Source of the DNA: a bacterium
GTDB taxonomy: Bacteria; Bacillota; Sulfobacillia; UBA995
Assembly (NCBI GenBank): GCA_031082145.1
Contig: JAVHLP010000007.1
Location: 21,587 to 85,586, forward strand
Direction: 5' to 3'
Length of the DNA: 64,000 nucleotides
Of the stretch, positions 1 to 9,224 are shown in pieces. Position numbers and translations under genes: made by a program. Each line of letters opens with the position of its first letter. The first letter of the stretch is position 1. The notes beneath the pieces are model-generated. The model searched no databases and was not told where the DNA came from. It saw only the letters and a program-made list of their open reading frames with translations.

Positions 1-103
1 CCTCAACAGGATGAGCCGGCGCTATCGCGCGGTCAGGAGTCGCCGGGAGAAGACCGCCCTGATCGGATGCGTCAGCGGCTCCTGGGTTAACAGGGAAACC
101 GCA

Positions 104-634
104 TCAGGAGGATTTGAGGGTGCGGATGACTCTCCTCAACCCCTCACCGTCGAATCGCCCCTCGGTGCCGGCGATCTGCTCGACCTGGACGACGATGACC
201 TCGCGGGCCAGAAGGGCCTGCATGAACTGGGCGGGCCGGTTGGCGCCCAGGATGACGACTGCGTGGTGTTTTCTGATCTCGGCGCTTAGGGCCATTATGT
301 CGCTGAAGAGATCCGTTCCCGGTCGCTCCAGGAATTCCCATCGCTCCTGGTTGGTGAGCAGAAACGTATAGTCGACACCTTCTTCCGCGGCCACTTGGAG
401 AATCTGCTCCTTGTTGGCGATGGGGAACCCCACAATGGCAATGGAAGCACCCTTGCGAACCTCGCCCAGGCTCTCCAGGCGGGAGACCAAGCTGCGGTCG
501 ATCCCGAGTCGTTTGGCCACCTCCTGTTGGGAGCACCCCTGCTCCCGCAAGGCCAGGATCTCATCCAGAGCCCGGATCACTCGCTCACGATGGATGAGTT
601 TGTCGCCGATGCGAATGAAGGTCAGAGCTCTCAC
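104..634 (-). CDS. HTH transcriptional regulator-like protein, conserved beside dus in Clostridia
   Basis: Start trimmed from the ORF at 733 to a GTG with GGAGGTGAG RBS: VRALTFIRIGDKL...; HTH-like segment SQQEVAKRLGIDRSLVSRLESLG. Confidence 0.6.
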   Translation of the reverse strand: MRALTFIRIGDKLIHRERVIRALDEILALREQGCSQQEVAKRLGIDRSLVSRLESLGEVRKGASIAIVGFPIANKEQILQVAAEEGVDYTFLLTNQERWEFLERPGTDLFSDIMALSAEIRKHHAVVILGANRPAQFMQALLAREVIVVQVEQIAGTEGRFDGEGLRRVIRTLKSS

Positions 635-1595
635 CTCCCAGGGCCTGGCGCAAGAGGTTCTCCATCTCACCGGGAGTGGCCGCCTGGAAGAGACGGGTGC
701 GAAGGGAAGCAGCCCCGGGCAGACCTCTAACATACCACCCGGCGTGCTTCCGCATCACGAAGACTCCCTGCCGGGGGCCACGAAGAGCGACAAGGCCGTA
801 CAGCTGCTCCAGGACCATGGCCAGTCTCTCCTCTGGGGACGGCGGCTCCGGCCGGCGTCCTTCGAGATAGTCAAGAATCTCCCTGAAGATCCAGGGGCGG
901 CCCAGCGCCACGCGGCCGATCATGACCCCCTGGCAACCGGTAGTCTCAAGCAGTCTTCGGACCTCTGGTCCCGATGTGACGTCACCGTTCCCGATGACGG
1001 GGATCTCGATAGCCTCGCAGACCCGGGCTATTACCCCCCAGTCGGCCTTGCCGGAGTAGAATTCGGCCGCGAAGCGACCGTGCACCGTCACGGCGGCGGC
1101 ACCGGCCTCGGCCGCCCGGCGGGCGACCTCCAGGGCCGTTTCTTCCCCGGCCCTGACCCCGCGGCGCAGCTTGACCGTGACCGGAATCGCGACCGCCTTT
1201 ACCAAAGACTCTACCAGCAGCGTGATGCGGCCCGGATCCCGCAGCAAGGCAGCTCCTTCGCCGTTCCGCATGACCTTGGGCGCGGGACAGCCCAGGTTCA
1301 GGTCGATCAGGTCTGCTCCCCTGGCCTCGGCAAGCTGCGCCGCCGCGGCCAGGAGGTCCGGATCGGAGCCGAGGAGTTGCACGCCTACCGGGTGGTCGTC
1401 CTCGCCCAGGGTCAGTATCGTGTTAGAACGGGGGTTGCCTCGGGTCAAGGAACAGTCCTTGACCATCTCGGTGAAGGCGAGAGCGCAACCATCGCGGCGG
1501 GCCAGCCGTCGGAAAGGGAGATCGGTCACCCCGGCCATGGGAGCGAGTACCAGGGGGTTCTCCAACCGCAGGCCGTCTATCATGAAGCCTCGCAC
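585..1595 (-). CDS. dusB: tRNA-dihydrouridine synthase
   Basis: LENPLVLAPMAGVTDLPFRRLARR, DLNLGCPAPKV, NGDVTSGPE, QGVMIGRVALGRPWIF are Dus family motifs. Confidence 0.93.
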   Translation of the reverse strand: MRGFMIDGLRLENPLVLAPMAGVTDLPFRRLARRDGCALAFTEMVKDCSLTRGNPRSNTILTLGEDDHPVGVQLLGSDPDLLAAAAQLAEARGADLIDLNLGCPAPKVMRNGEGAALLRDPGRITLLVESLVKAVAIPVTVKLRRGVRAGEETALEVARRAAEAGAAAVTVHGRFAAEFYSGKADWGVIARVCEAIEIPVIGNGDVTSGPEVRRLLETTGCQGVMIGRVALGRPWIFREILDYLEGRRPEPPSPEERLAMVLEQLYGLVALRGPRQGVFVMRKHAGWYVRGLPGAASLRTRLFQAATPGEMENLLRQALGGESSDLHSHRRQTHPS

Positions 1596-1618
1596 GGCGC
1601 CGTCTGCTCCCGGCCGGC

Positions 1619-2056
1619 TCAGTGCAATGGCGGTTCTTCCTCCTGACCCCCAGCCTCCTCCTCGGAGACACCGGCCGCGACCAGCACTCTCTCCAGGGCG
1701 AAGATGGGGCAGTTGGCCCTGACCGCCAGGGCTATGGCATCACTCGGCCGGGAGTCGACCTCGATCGTCCTCCCGTCCACGTTGAGGGTGATCTGGGCGT
1801 AGAAGACTTGATCACGAAGGTCGTCAATGATGATCATGGCAACGGACACGTCAAGTGAGTCCAGCATCCCCTTTAGCAGGTCATGGGTCAGCGGCCGAGC
1901 CGGCCGGATGCCCTGCACTGCCATGGCGATGGACTGAGCTTCGAAGCCACCGATGCTCACCGGGAGGTACCGTCCGCCCGACTCATCCTTGAGGATGATC
2001 AGGGCCGATTGCTCCTGGGAATCTATGCCAATGCGATCTATTTTCAGGCGTATCAC
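1619..2056 (-). CDS. Bifunctional nuclease (BFN/DUF151) family protein
   Basis: RYLPVSIGGFEAQSIAMAVQG, LTHDLLKGMLDSLDVSV, DSRPSDAIALAVRANCPIF; start at GTG (VIRLKIDRIGID). Confidence 0.9.
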   Translation of the reverse strand: MIRLKIDRIGIDSQEQSALIILKDESGGRYLPVSIGGFEAQSIAMAVQGIRPARPLTHDLLKGMLDSLDVSVAMIIIDDLRDQVFYAQITLNVDGRTIEVDSRPSDAIALAVRANCPIFALERVLVAAGVSEEEAGGQEEEPPLH

Positions 2057-2241
2057 GGGATGAACCTCCGGCCCCACCGTATGCCAAGCATAACATGGCC
2101 GCCTCTGGCTTGGCAATCGCGCTCCCGTTGCTTTTGCCCTGCGCAGTCCGGCCATCGCGATCGTCAGGCAGGAAGACTTCCCCTCCCGGAGGAAACAAGC
2201 GGCGGCTCAGACGAAGTAAGCTCGGAGGTGACGGCGGACCC

Positions 2242-3270
2242 ATGCAGGCCATTGCCAAGCTGCGATCCGGGCCGGGGGGCGATCTGATTGAGACGCCCCG
2301 ACCGGAGCCGGCTCCCCGCGAGTTGCTGGTGAGGGTGAAGGCTGCCTCCATCTGCGGAACCGACGTGCACATCTACGACTGGGACCCCTGGGCGGCCGGG
2401 CGAGTCAAGCCTCCTCTCGTTCTCGGCCACGAGTTCGGCGGGATCGTCGAGGCGGTGGGCGAGCAGGTAACCTCCTTCCGTCCGGGAGATCTCGTGTCGG
2501 CGGAAACCCACATCGTCTGTGACCGGTGCTATCAGTGCCGGGTCGGCCAAGCCCACATCTGCCAAGACGTCTCCATTCTGGGCGTAGACCGGGATGGCGC
2601 ATTCGCGGAGTTCGTGACCATCCCCGAGCAGAATGCCTGGCTCAATCCCCCCGACATGTCGCCTGAGGTAGCTGCGATCCAGGAACCCATGGGCAATGCC
2701 GTCCACACCGTGCTGGCAGGCGCAGTGGCCGGTCTGCGGGTGGCAGTCCTGGGTTGCGGTCCCATCGGCCTGCTCAGCGTGGCTGTGGCCCGGGCCTGTG
2801 GCGCCTCGGCCGTGTATGCGGTGGAGCCGTCAGCCTACCGCCGCGGATTGGCTGCCCGGCTGGGGGCCACGTTGACACTCGACCCGCGGGACACCAACCC
2901 CGCAGACCGGGTGCGAGAGCTTACCGGTGGCGAAGGGGCGGACGTGGTTCTGGAGATGTCGGGCAATCCCGGGGCCGTGGTGCATGGTCTCCGGATGGCC
3001 CGCAACGGGGGCCGGGTCTCCCTGCTGGGATTGCCGCCCCGCCCACTGGAGATCGACCTGTCCAACGACGTCGTGATGAGAGGCTTAACGCTGCAGGGCA
3101 TCGCGGGGCGCAGGATGTACGCCACCTGGTACCAGACGCGAGAACTCCTGGCGAGCGGACAGGTTGACCCCGCTCCGCTGATCACCCATCGCTTCGATCT
3201 GGCCAGCTTTGGGAAAGCCTTTGAGCTGGTCAAGCGGGGGGAGTGCGGCAAGGTCGTCCTCCTGCCTTGA
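2242..3270 (+). CDS. tdh: Zinc-dependent alcohol dehydrogenase, L-threonine 3-dehydrogenase-like
   Basis: ASICGTDVHIYDWDPWA, LGHEFGGIVEAVGEQV, Cys-rich structural Zn loop CDRCYQCRVGQAHIC; ATG with GGAGGTGACG RBS. Confidence 0.85.
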   Translation: MQAIAKLRSGPGGDLIETPRPEPAPRELLVRVKAASICGTDVHIYDWDPWAAGRVKPPLVLGHEFGGIVEAVGEQVTSFRPGDLVSAETHIVCDRCYQCRVGQAHICQDVSILGVDRDGAFAEFVTIPEQNAWLNPPDMSPEVAAIQEPMGNAVHTVLAGAVAGLRVAVLGCGPIGLLSVAVARACGASAVYAVEPSAYRRGLAARLGATLTLDPRDTNPADRVRELTGGEGADVVLEMSGNPGAVVHGLRMARNGGRVSLLGLPPRPLEIDLSNDVVMRGLTLQGIAGRRMYATWYQTRELLASGQVDPAPLITHRFDLASFGKAFELVKRGECGKVVLLP

Positions 3271-4486
3271 CCCGCTCCCATGCTTCGGCTGCGCCGGGGA
3301 TAGGCCCGAGGGCCCGGTCCAGGATGCCGAGGAGGCTGGCGATCAGTACCCCGTAGTTGACCACGGGGACACCTGCTGCCCTTAATCGCTCCAGCCGGGC
3401 CAGCATCTCCCGGCGCCCGAGCATACAACCCCCGCAGTGTACCACCAGCCGGAAGCCCGCGAGGTCTTCCGGGAGGTCAGTTCCTACCTGCCAGGTGAAG
3501 CTGAGATCGCCGCCGACCCGCTCCTGCAACAGACGGGGAATCTTTACCCGGCCGATGTCGTCACCGATGGGGTGGTGAGTGCATGCTTCGGCCACCAGGA
3601 TCTCGTCCCCAGGCCGAAGGTGGTCCACTCGGGCTGCCCCTTCCACCAGTTGGGCGATGTTGCCCCGGTGACGGGCAAACAGCACTGAGAACGAGGTCAA
3701 GGGTATGCCTTTGGGGGTGATGCGATCCGTCTCCCGGAAAGCCTGCGAGTCGGTGACGACCAGCCGGGGTTGCCGGCACAACTGGCCCAAGGCTGTTTCC
3801 AGGCTGTCCTCCTTCACCAGGCAAGCCATCGCCCCGGCGTCGAGGATTTCCCGCAAAGTCTGCACTTGGGGAAGAATCAGCCGCCCGCGGGGAGCCTCGC
3901 TGTCCTGAGGGGTCACCAGTACCACCGTATCGCCTGGCACCAGAAGATCGGCCAGAATAGGTGGCCCGGCCCAGTCTTCCGGCGCCGTCTGGATGAGCAC
4001 CCGCCGCAACTCCTCCACTCCCTGACCGGTCATGGCGCTCACGGGAACAATCGGTGGATCGCCGGGAAGGACCGGCGGCAACCGGGATTCGTGCGGCAGC
4101 AGATCTGCCTTGTTCCAGGCCACAACCAGGGCTAGGCTTCGGGCCGCGGCCTGACGGCAGATCTCGTCCTCCCATGGGCCCCAACCAACGGACCCGTCCA
4201 CCACCAGCACGACCACGTCGGCTCCGGCCAGCGAGGCTTGTGTGCGGGCAGTTCGCAGCTTGCCGAGCACCCCGTCGTCGTCCACTCCCGCCGTGTCAAC
4301 GAAGACCACCGGCCCCAGTGGCTGCAGCTCCATCGCCCTGTACACCGGGTCGGTCGTGGTTCCCGGTACTGCCGAGACTATGGCCGCCCGCTGTCCGGTC
4401 AAGGCGTTGACCAGGCTGGATTTCCCCGTATTGCGCCTCCCCGCAAGGGCTATTCGCAGGCGATTGGATCGCGGCGTCCCCCTCAA
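3230..4486 (-). CDS. hydF: [FeFe] hydrogenase H-cluster maturation GTPase HydF
   Basis: P-loop GRRNTGKSSLVNAL, PGTTTDPV, and C-terminal metal ligands EACTHHPIGDDIGRVKIPRLL and HCGGCMLGRREM. TTG start after AGGAGGAG. Confidence 0.95.
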   Translation of the reverse strand: MRGTPRSNRLRIALAGRRNTGKSSLVNALTGQRAAIVSAVPGTTTDPVYRAMELQPLGPVVFVDTAGVDDDGVLGKLRTARTQASLAGADVVVLVVDGSVGWGPWEDEICRQAAARSLALVVAWNKADLLPHESRLPPVLPGDPPIVPVSAMTGQGVEELRRVLIQTAPEDWAGPPILADLLVPGDTVVLVTPQDSEAPRGRLILPQVQTLREILDAGAMACLVKEDSLETALGQLCRQPRLVVTDSQAFRETDRITPKGIPLTSFSVLFARHRGNIAQLVEGAARVDHLRPGDEILVAEACTHHPIGDDIGRVKIPRLLQERVGGDLSFTWQVGTDLPEDLAGFRLVVHCGGCMLGRREMLARLERLRAAGVPVVNYGVLIASLLGILDRALGPIPGAAEAWERVKAGGRPCRTPPA

Positions 4487-4503
4487 CAGTGTACTCCTCC
4501 TGT

Positions 4504-5892
4504 CTAGAAGTATAGATCCCGCTCTCCCGCCCGGATCCGCTCAAGCCGGCGGTTGGTCTCCGCCTTCACCTCTGGCGACCCGATCTGCTCCAGGTGGTTG
4601 GCGATAGCCCTTCGGCCTGCGTCGAGCGTAGCCGGTGACGCGTAGTCGAGAAGGTACTCCTCGAGAGTGAGAATGGCGTTGGGCTGGCAGACATTCCCTA
4701 TTAAGCCCTGTTTGGCCAGCTTCATGAAGCGGTCACCGGTGCGGCCTTTACGGTAGCAGGCCGTGCAGTAGCTCGGAAGGTATCCCGAGAGGACCAAGCT
4801 CCGGACGATCTCGTCAGCAGCGCGATTGTCCTCCACTGCGAACTGGACCGAGGCGCTATCCCCCTCCCGGTATCCCCCCACGCCGGTGCGGGAACCCGCG
4901 CTGAGCTGCGATATGCCCAGGCCAAGAAGCTCGTCGCGCAGGGCGGGGCTTTCCCGGGTGGACAGGATCAGGCCGGTGTAGGGGACGGCCAGTCGGAGTA
5001 CGGCCACTACCCGCTTGAACTCCCCGTCTGAGAGGGGCCGGCCCAGGCAGGATACGTCTGTCCCCGGAGCGGGGCGCAGGCGGGGCACCGATATAGTATG
5101 CGGACCCACTCCGAACCGCTGTTCCAGATGCAGGGCGTGATGGAGCAGGGCCAGCACCTCAAAGCGGTAGTCGTAGAGGCCGAAAAGCACACCAATGCCG
5201 ACGTCGTCGATCCCGGCCGTCATGGCCCGGTCCATGGCTTCCAGATGCCAGCAATAATCGGCCTTGGGGCCCCGGTGCAATCGCTCATAAGTCGGCCGGT
5301 GGTAAGTCTCCTGGAAGAGGATGTAGGTCCCTATGCCGGCCGTTTTCAGCCGCCGGTAGTCCTCTTCAGTGGCAGCCGCGATGTTCACGTTGACCCGGCG
5401 GATGTTGCCGCCCCCGTGACGGGTAGAGTAGATTGTCTCGATCGCACCCAGAACGTAGTCCAACGGGCAGTTGACCGGGTCCTCGCCCGTCTCCAGGACC
5501 AACCGCTTGTGGCCCATAGCTTCCAGGGCCCTCACTTCGCCGGCTACCTCATCCGGCGACAGCCTCCGCCGCCGCATCTCTCTGTTTCCGTGGCGATAAC
5601 CGCAGTAGGCACAGTCGTTAGCACAGTGATTGGAGATGTACAACGGGGCAAAGAGAACCATCCGTTTGCCGTAGATACGCTCCTTGACCTCCCGAGCCGC
5701 CTCGAACAGCAAGGCCTCGTCGGCCGGGTCGTCTATCTCGAGAAGGCAGGCGGCCTCCTCGAGCCTGAGCCCGGCTGCCAGGCGGCCCTTGGCCACAATC
5801 TCCCGCACCCGGCCAAGGGGAGCTTCCCTGCCTGCGGCCAGCCCCGCCTCAACCCCTCTCTGGTCAAAGAACCCCCTATCCGACACTTTCAC
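4504..5892 (-). CDS. hydG: [FeFe] hydrogenase H-cluster radical SAM maturase HydG
   Basis: FAPLYISNHCANDCAYCGYR radical SAM motif; RLVLETGEDP; C-terminal CTACYRKGRTGDRFM cluster motif. GTG start at 5892 with GGAGGTG RBS. Confidence 0.95.
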   Translation of the reverse strand: MKVSDRGFFDQRGVEAGLAAGREAPLGRVREIVAKGRLAAGLRLEEAACLLEIDDPADEALLFEAAREVKERIYGKRMVLFAPLYISNHCANDCAYCGYRHGNREMRRRRLSPDEVAGEVRALEAMGHKRLVLETGEDPVNCPLDYVLGAIETIYSTRHGGGNIRRVNVNIAAATEEDYRRLKTAGIGTYILFQETYHRPTYERLHRGPKADYCWHLEAMDRAMTAGIDDVGIGVLFGLYDYRFEVLALLHHALHLEQRFGVGPHTISVPRLRPAPGTDVSCLGRPLSDGEFKRVVAVLRLAVPYTGLILSTRESPALRDELLGLGISQLSAGSRTGVGGYREGDSASVQFAVEDNRAADEIVRSLVLSGYLPSYCTACYRKGRTGDRFMKLAKQGLIGNVCQPNAILTLEEYLLDYASPATLDAGRRAIANHLEQIGSPEVKAETNRRLERIRAGERDLYF

Positions 5893-6949
5893 CCACCTCC
5901 CGTGACCACTTCGGGCTATCACCCCGGCCCCGGCCCACTACGCGCCCCAGGCCCTCGATACGTCCCTTGAGGCAGGTCAGGCAATGCCCCGGTAGTTCAT
6001 CCAGACACACCTTGCCGGGGTATATCTCGTATCGCCGCCGGTATCTAAGCGGCGTGAGATTCGGCATGACCACATTGGCGCCTGCCTGCAACGCAAGTTC
6101 CCGGCCGTGCGGATGCAGGGTCGCCAGGGCGGTGGTGGCAGCGATGTGGGCCTGGGGCAGGCACAGCCGCGTCGTCGCGATCACCCTCAAGGTCAGCCCG
6201 ACCGGACCGGGGGGTGCTTCGCCCAGGGGAGTGGCGGGATGTGGGACCAAGGGACCGATCCCAACCATATCCACGTCGAGGTCCCGCATGAGCACCACGT
6301 CGTGAGCCAGTGAGTCGCAGGTCTGCCCGGGCAACCCCACGATGCACCCTGAGCCGACCTGATAGCCCAGAGATCTTAACCACCGGAGTTGACGCACGCG
6401 GCGTTCCAGAGTCCGTCCCGGGCGCAAGCGCCGGTGCAGCCGCGGGTCGGCCGTCTCGTGCTTCAGTAGGTAGCGGTCGGCCCCCGCCTGGCGGAAGGCC
6501 TGCAGATCGTCATAGCTCCGTTCTCCCAGTGAGAGGGTGACGGCGACCGGTAACTCGGTGACAATCCGGGTGATCAGGTCCGCCAGGGTGCTCCGATCGT
6601 ACCAGGAGTCCTCCCCAGACTGGAGTACGACTGTGCCCACGCCCAGAACGGCGCCCAACCGCGCCGATTCCAGGATCTCCTCCGGGGTCATGCGGTAACG
6701 CACGAGGTCGGCATTGGACGCCCTCAAGCCGCAATAGTGGCATTCGGCCCGGCAGTGGTTCGACAGCTCTATGATCCCCCGGAGGTGAACGGCATCGCCC
6801 ACCTGGCCGGCCCGGATTCGATCGGCGGTAGCGCATAGTCTAGCTTCTTCGCCGGGCCCGGCCTCCAGCAAGCGCTGGACACTGCGATAATGGGCCTTCC
6901 CCGGCTCGGCTACCACTTTCTCCAGAAGGCGGTCAAAGCTCCGGGACAT
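5876..6949 (-). CDS. hydE: [FeFe] hydrogenase H-cluster radical SAM maturase HydE
   Basis: GIIELSNHCRAECHYCGLRASN, VLQSGEDSWYD, MVGIGPLVPHPATPLG; overlaps hydG. Confidence 0.94.
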   Translation of the reverse strand: MSRSFDRLLEKVVAEPGKAHYRSVQRLLEAGPGEEARLCATADRIRAGQVGDAVHLRGIIELSNHCRAECHYCGLRASNADLVRYRMTPEEILESARLGAVLGVGTVVLQSGEDSWYDRSTLADLITRIVTELPVAVTLSLGERSYDDLQAFRQAGADRYLLKHETADPRLHRRLRPGRTLERRVRQLRWLRSLGYQVGSGCIVGLPGQTCDSLAHDVVLMRDLDVDMVGIGPLVPHPATPLGEAPPGPVGLTLRVIATTRLCLPQAHIAATTALATLHPHGRELALQAGANVVMPNLTPLRYRRRYEIYPGKVCLDELPGHCLTCLKGRIEGLGRVVGRGRGDSPKWSREVGESVG

Positions 6950-7232
6950 GTCCGCTCACGCCCTCGCCGGCCGGACTAGTCACCGCAGTCTTGACCCGCA
7001 CTCCCGCCAGTCTGCCCAATTGGCCACTCAGCGCGCCGATCTGATCGGTGGTCCCATCGACGATGAGGGCAATCACCGAGAGCCCCCGTTCCCGGTAGGG
7101 AATGCCCATGCGGCCGACCACGATGGACGCATGGCGGCTAAGGACGTCCTGCACCGCCCCGGCCGTTTCGGCGGGGCGGTAGACAAGTATACCGATCACC
7201 GCTATCCTCGATTCCAAAGCCCAGCCCCCCAT
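6933..7232 (-). CDS. TM1266-like iron-only hydrogenase system regulator
   Basis: ~90 aa ACT-like protein (RIAVIGILVYRPAETAGAVQDVLSRHASIVVGRMGIPYRERGLSVIALIVDG) directly upstream of hydE; typical of this family and context. Confidence 0.82.
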   Translation of the reverse strand: MGGWALESRIAVIGILVYRPAETAGAVQDVLSRHASIVVGRMGIPYRERGLSVIALIVDGTTDQIGALSGQLGRLAGVRVKTAVTSPAGEGVSGHVPEL

Positions 7233-7241
7233 TCAAGTGAA

Positions 7242-7274
7242 GCGGCTCCGCCTGCGACGGGGCAGGCGGAGCCG
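7242..7274 (-). promoter_or_regulatory. Strong 13-bp hairpin directly upstream of the TM1266-like gene
   Basis: Minus strand GCGGCTCCGCCTG-CCCCGTCG-CAGGCGGAGCCGC, ~10 nt before the G-rich RBS; lacks a U tract. Confidence 0.6.
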
Positions 7275-7471
7275 CAGTCAATCCACACCGGCGCTCCCCC
7301 TCTCCCGTCAGGCGCTAGACCCTCCGGTTCAGGCTCGCGGACCGGCCATCATACCCTCGGCTGCGCACCAGCGTAACCTCAGGTGAGAACCCAGGCCGGT
7401 TTGATAGACCAACGAGAGCTCAATCAGGTCCAAGTTGATTATAGCCCGAGAGACCACCGATCGGAAGGGAG

Positions 7472-8245
7472 TTATCTCTGGTTGCGCTGGAAAATGAGGC
7501 GCAGGCCTTCCAGGACCAAGAGCGGCTCGACACAGTTGATGGCCTGCGACTCCGAGGCCAGTAGCTCGGCCAGGTCGCCGGTAGCCACAACGCTGGCCTC
7601 CGTTCCAAGTTCTCGCCGCATCCGGGTCACCAGGCCGTCCACCAATCCGGCGAAGCCGAACAGCATCCCGGCCTGGATGCTGGCCGCTGTGTTCTTGCCA
7701 ATGGTCGAGCGTGGTCGGATCAAGTCTACTCGAGGGAGCCGGGCCGCCTGGCTGAACAGGGCATCGGCGGCCACCCCCATGCCCGGGGCGATGGCCCCGC
7801 CCAGGTACGCTCCGTCAGCCGACACGACGTCCACCGTCAGGGCTGTTCCCAGATCCACCACGATGACCGGTCCGCCGTACTTCTCAAGGGCCGCCACGGC
7901 GCCGGCGATCCGGTCGGCCCCCACTTCCCGGGGATCGTCGTAGCGGATGTCGAGCCCGGTCTTGACCCCAGGGCCCACCACCAAGCACCGGTGACCGAAA
8001 CCCCGGTGGCACATCAGCTCAATCTCCGGCGTCAAGAGGGGCACCACCGATGCCAGGACGGAGCATTGCAGGTCGCTGGGGGAAAGACCTTCCTCTGCGA
8101 ACAGGCCCCTGAAGATCACCCCGTACTCATCGGCGGTCCAGTCCCGCTTGGTCGCCAGCCGCCAGTGGGCGATCATCCGATCCTCGCTGAAGACCCCGGC
8201 CATGATCCGCGTATTGCCTACATCAAGGCACAGAATGGTCGTCAT
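7472..8245 (-). CDS. coaX: Type III pantothenate kinase
   Basis: MTTILCLDVGNTRIMAGVF, GADRIAGAVAALEKYGGPVIVVDLGTALTVDVVSADGAYLGGAIAPGMG. Confidence 0.95.
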   Translation of the reverse strand: MTTILCLDVGNTRIMAGVFSEDRMIAHWRLATKRDWTADEYGVIFRGLFAEEGLSPSDLQCSVLASVVPLLTPEIELMCHRGFGHRCLVVGPGVKTGLDIRYDDPREVGADRIAGAVAALEKYGGPVIVVDLGTALTVDVVSADGAYLGGAIAPGMGVAADALFSQAARLPRVDLIRPRSTIGKNTAASIQAGMLFGFAGLVDGLVTRMRRELGTEASVVATGDLAELLASESQAINCVEPLLVLEGLRLIFQRNQR

Positions 8246-9224
8246 TGACGCTCACCCCTTGGCTCAGGCTGACATCCCCGGCGACGACCGCTACCAGCGT
8301 CCCGTCGTCCCGCTCGAGCATCAACTCACCCGCGGGGCCCAAGTCGCGGGCCCGGCCGGCCAACTCGCCGGCGGGACCCCGGGCGATCACCGGCCGCCCC
8401 ATCGTCACCGAAGCCGCACGCCACTCCGCACGCAACTTGTCCCACTGCCCCGCGAGCAAGCGGGAGTAGTCCCGCTCCAGCTCCTCAAGCAGGACCGGCA
8501 CCAGATGGGCAGGGCGAACGGGAGTGCCCTCGGCAGCCAGCGAGGTGCCCACCCCGAGCAACTCCGGCGGCCAGTCAGCCACAGTCAGGTTGACGCCCAC
8601 TCCCAGTACCACGAAGCCGATCTGGCGGTCAACCTGGTAGGCCTCAGCCAGAACACCGGCCACCTTGCGCCCCCGCAGCATCACATCGTTGGGCCACTTC
8701 AGACCGCAGCGGATTCCGGTAGCCCGGAACACAGAGCGGGCCACCGCCAGACCGGCAGCCAGGCTGGTGCGGGGGATCTGTTCGGCCGGCAGGGGCGGGC
8801 GGAGCAGCACGCTCAGCCAGACCCCCTGTCCACGAGGTGAGAACCAACTCCGGCCCAGTCGGCCCCGTCCCGCCGATTGCTCGTCAGCCCAAACGGCCAG
8901 TCCCTCAGGGGTTCCCCGCCGGCCGAAGCCGGCCACGGTTGTGCTCGTGGAGGGGAGCCGCGAGAAATGGAGGAGGGGCCGGCCGAAACACCTGGTTCTG
9001 AGCTCCAAGGCGTCCTCCTCTTCCCGGCCCGTTGAATGGGGCCCGGAGGTCCCTCTCGGTGTCGGCGCTACCCCCGTCCCGGTGGTCCAGAATCGGCGCA
9101 GCACCTCGCCGTCAACGCTTGCGCCTGATCGCGCAACGATTCGCGCTCCGGGGACGCTCGCATCGACTTCAGGTTCACCTCCACGTTGGCCAGGGCGCCC
9201 CTGGCGGCCGCCCGGGCTAGCCAC
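8223..9224 (-). CDS. birA: Biotin--[acetyl-CoA-carboxylase] ligase, apparently without the N-terminal HTH domain
   Basis: PSTSTTVAGFG, AVWADEQSAGRGRLGRSWFSPRGQGVWLS, LKWPNDVMLRGRKVAGVL, GVGVNL. N-terminal ~75 aa of the ORF overlaps the upstream gene, so the true start is probably near residue LELRTRCFG. Confidence 0.92.
   Translation of the reverse strand: MASPGGRQGRPGQRGGEPEVDASVPGARIVARSGASVDGEVLRRFWTTGTGVAPTPRGTSGPHSTGREEEDALELRTRCFGRPLLHFSRLPSTSTTVAGFGRRGTPEGLAVWADEQSAGRGRLGRSWFSPRGQGVWLSVLLRPPLPAEQIPRTSLAAGLAVARSVFRATGIRCGLKWPNDVMLRGRKVAGVLAEAYQVDRQIGFVVLGVGVNLTVADWPPELLGVGTSLAAEGTPVRPAHLVPVLLEELERDYSRLLAGQWDKLRAEWRAASVTMGRPVIARGPAGELAGRARDLGPAGELMLERDDGTLVAVVAGDVSLSQGVSVNDDHSVP

Noticed and set aside
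5098-5970. 290-aa plus-strand ORF opposite hydG
   Set aside because: Shadow ORF; HydG radical SAM motifs are on the minus strand.
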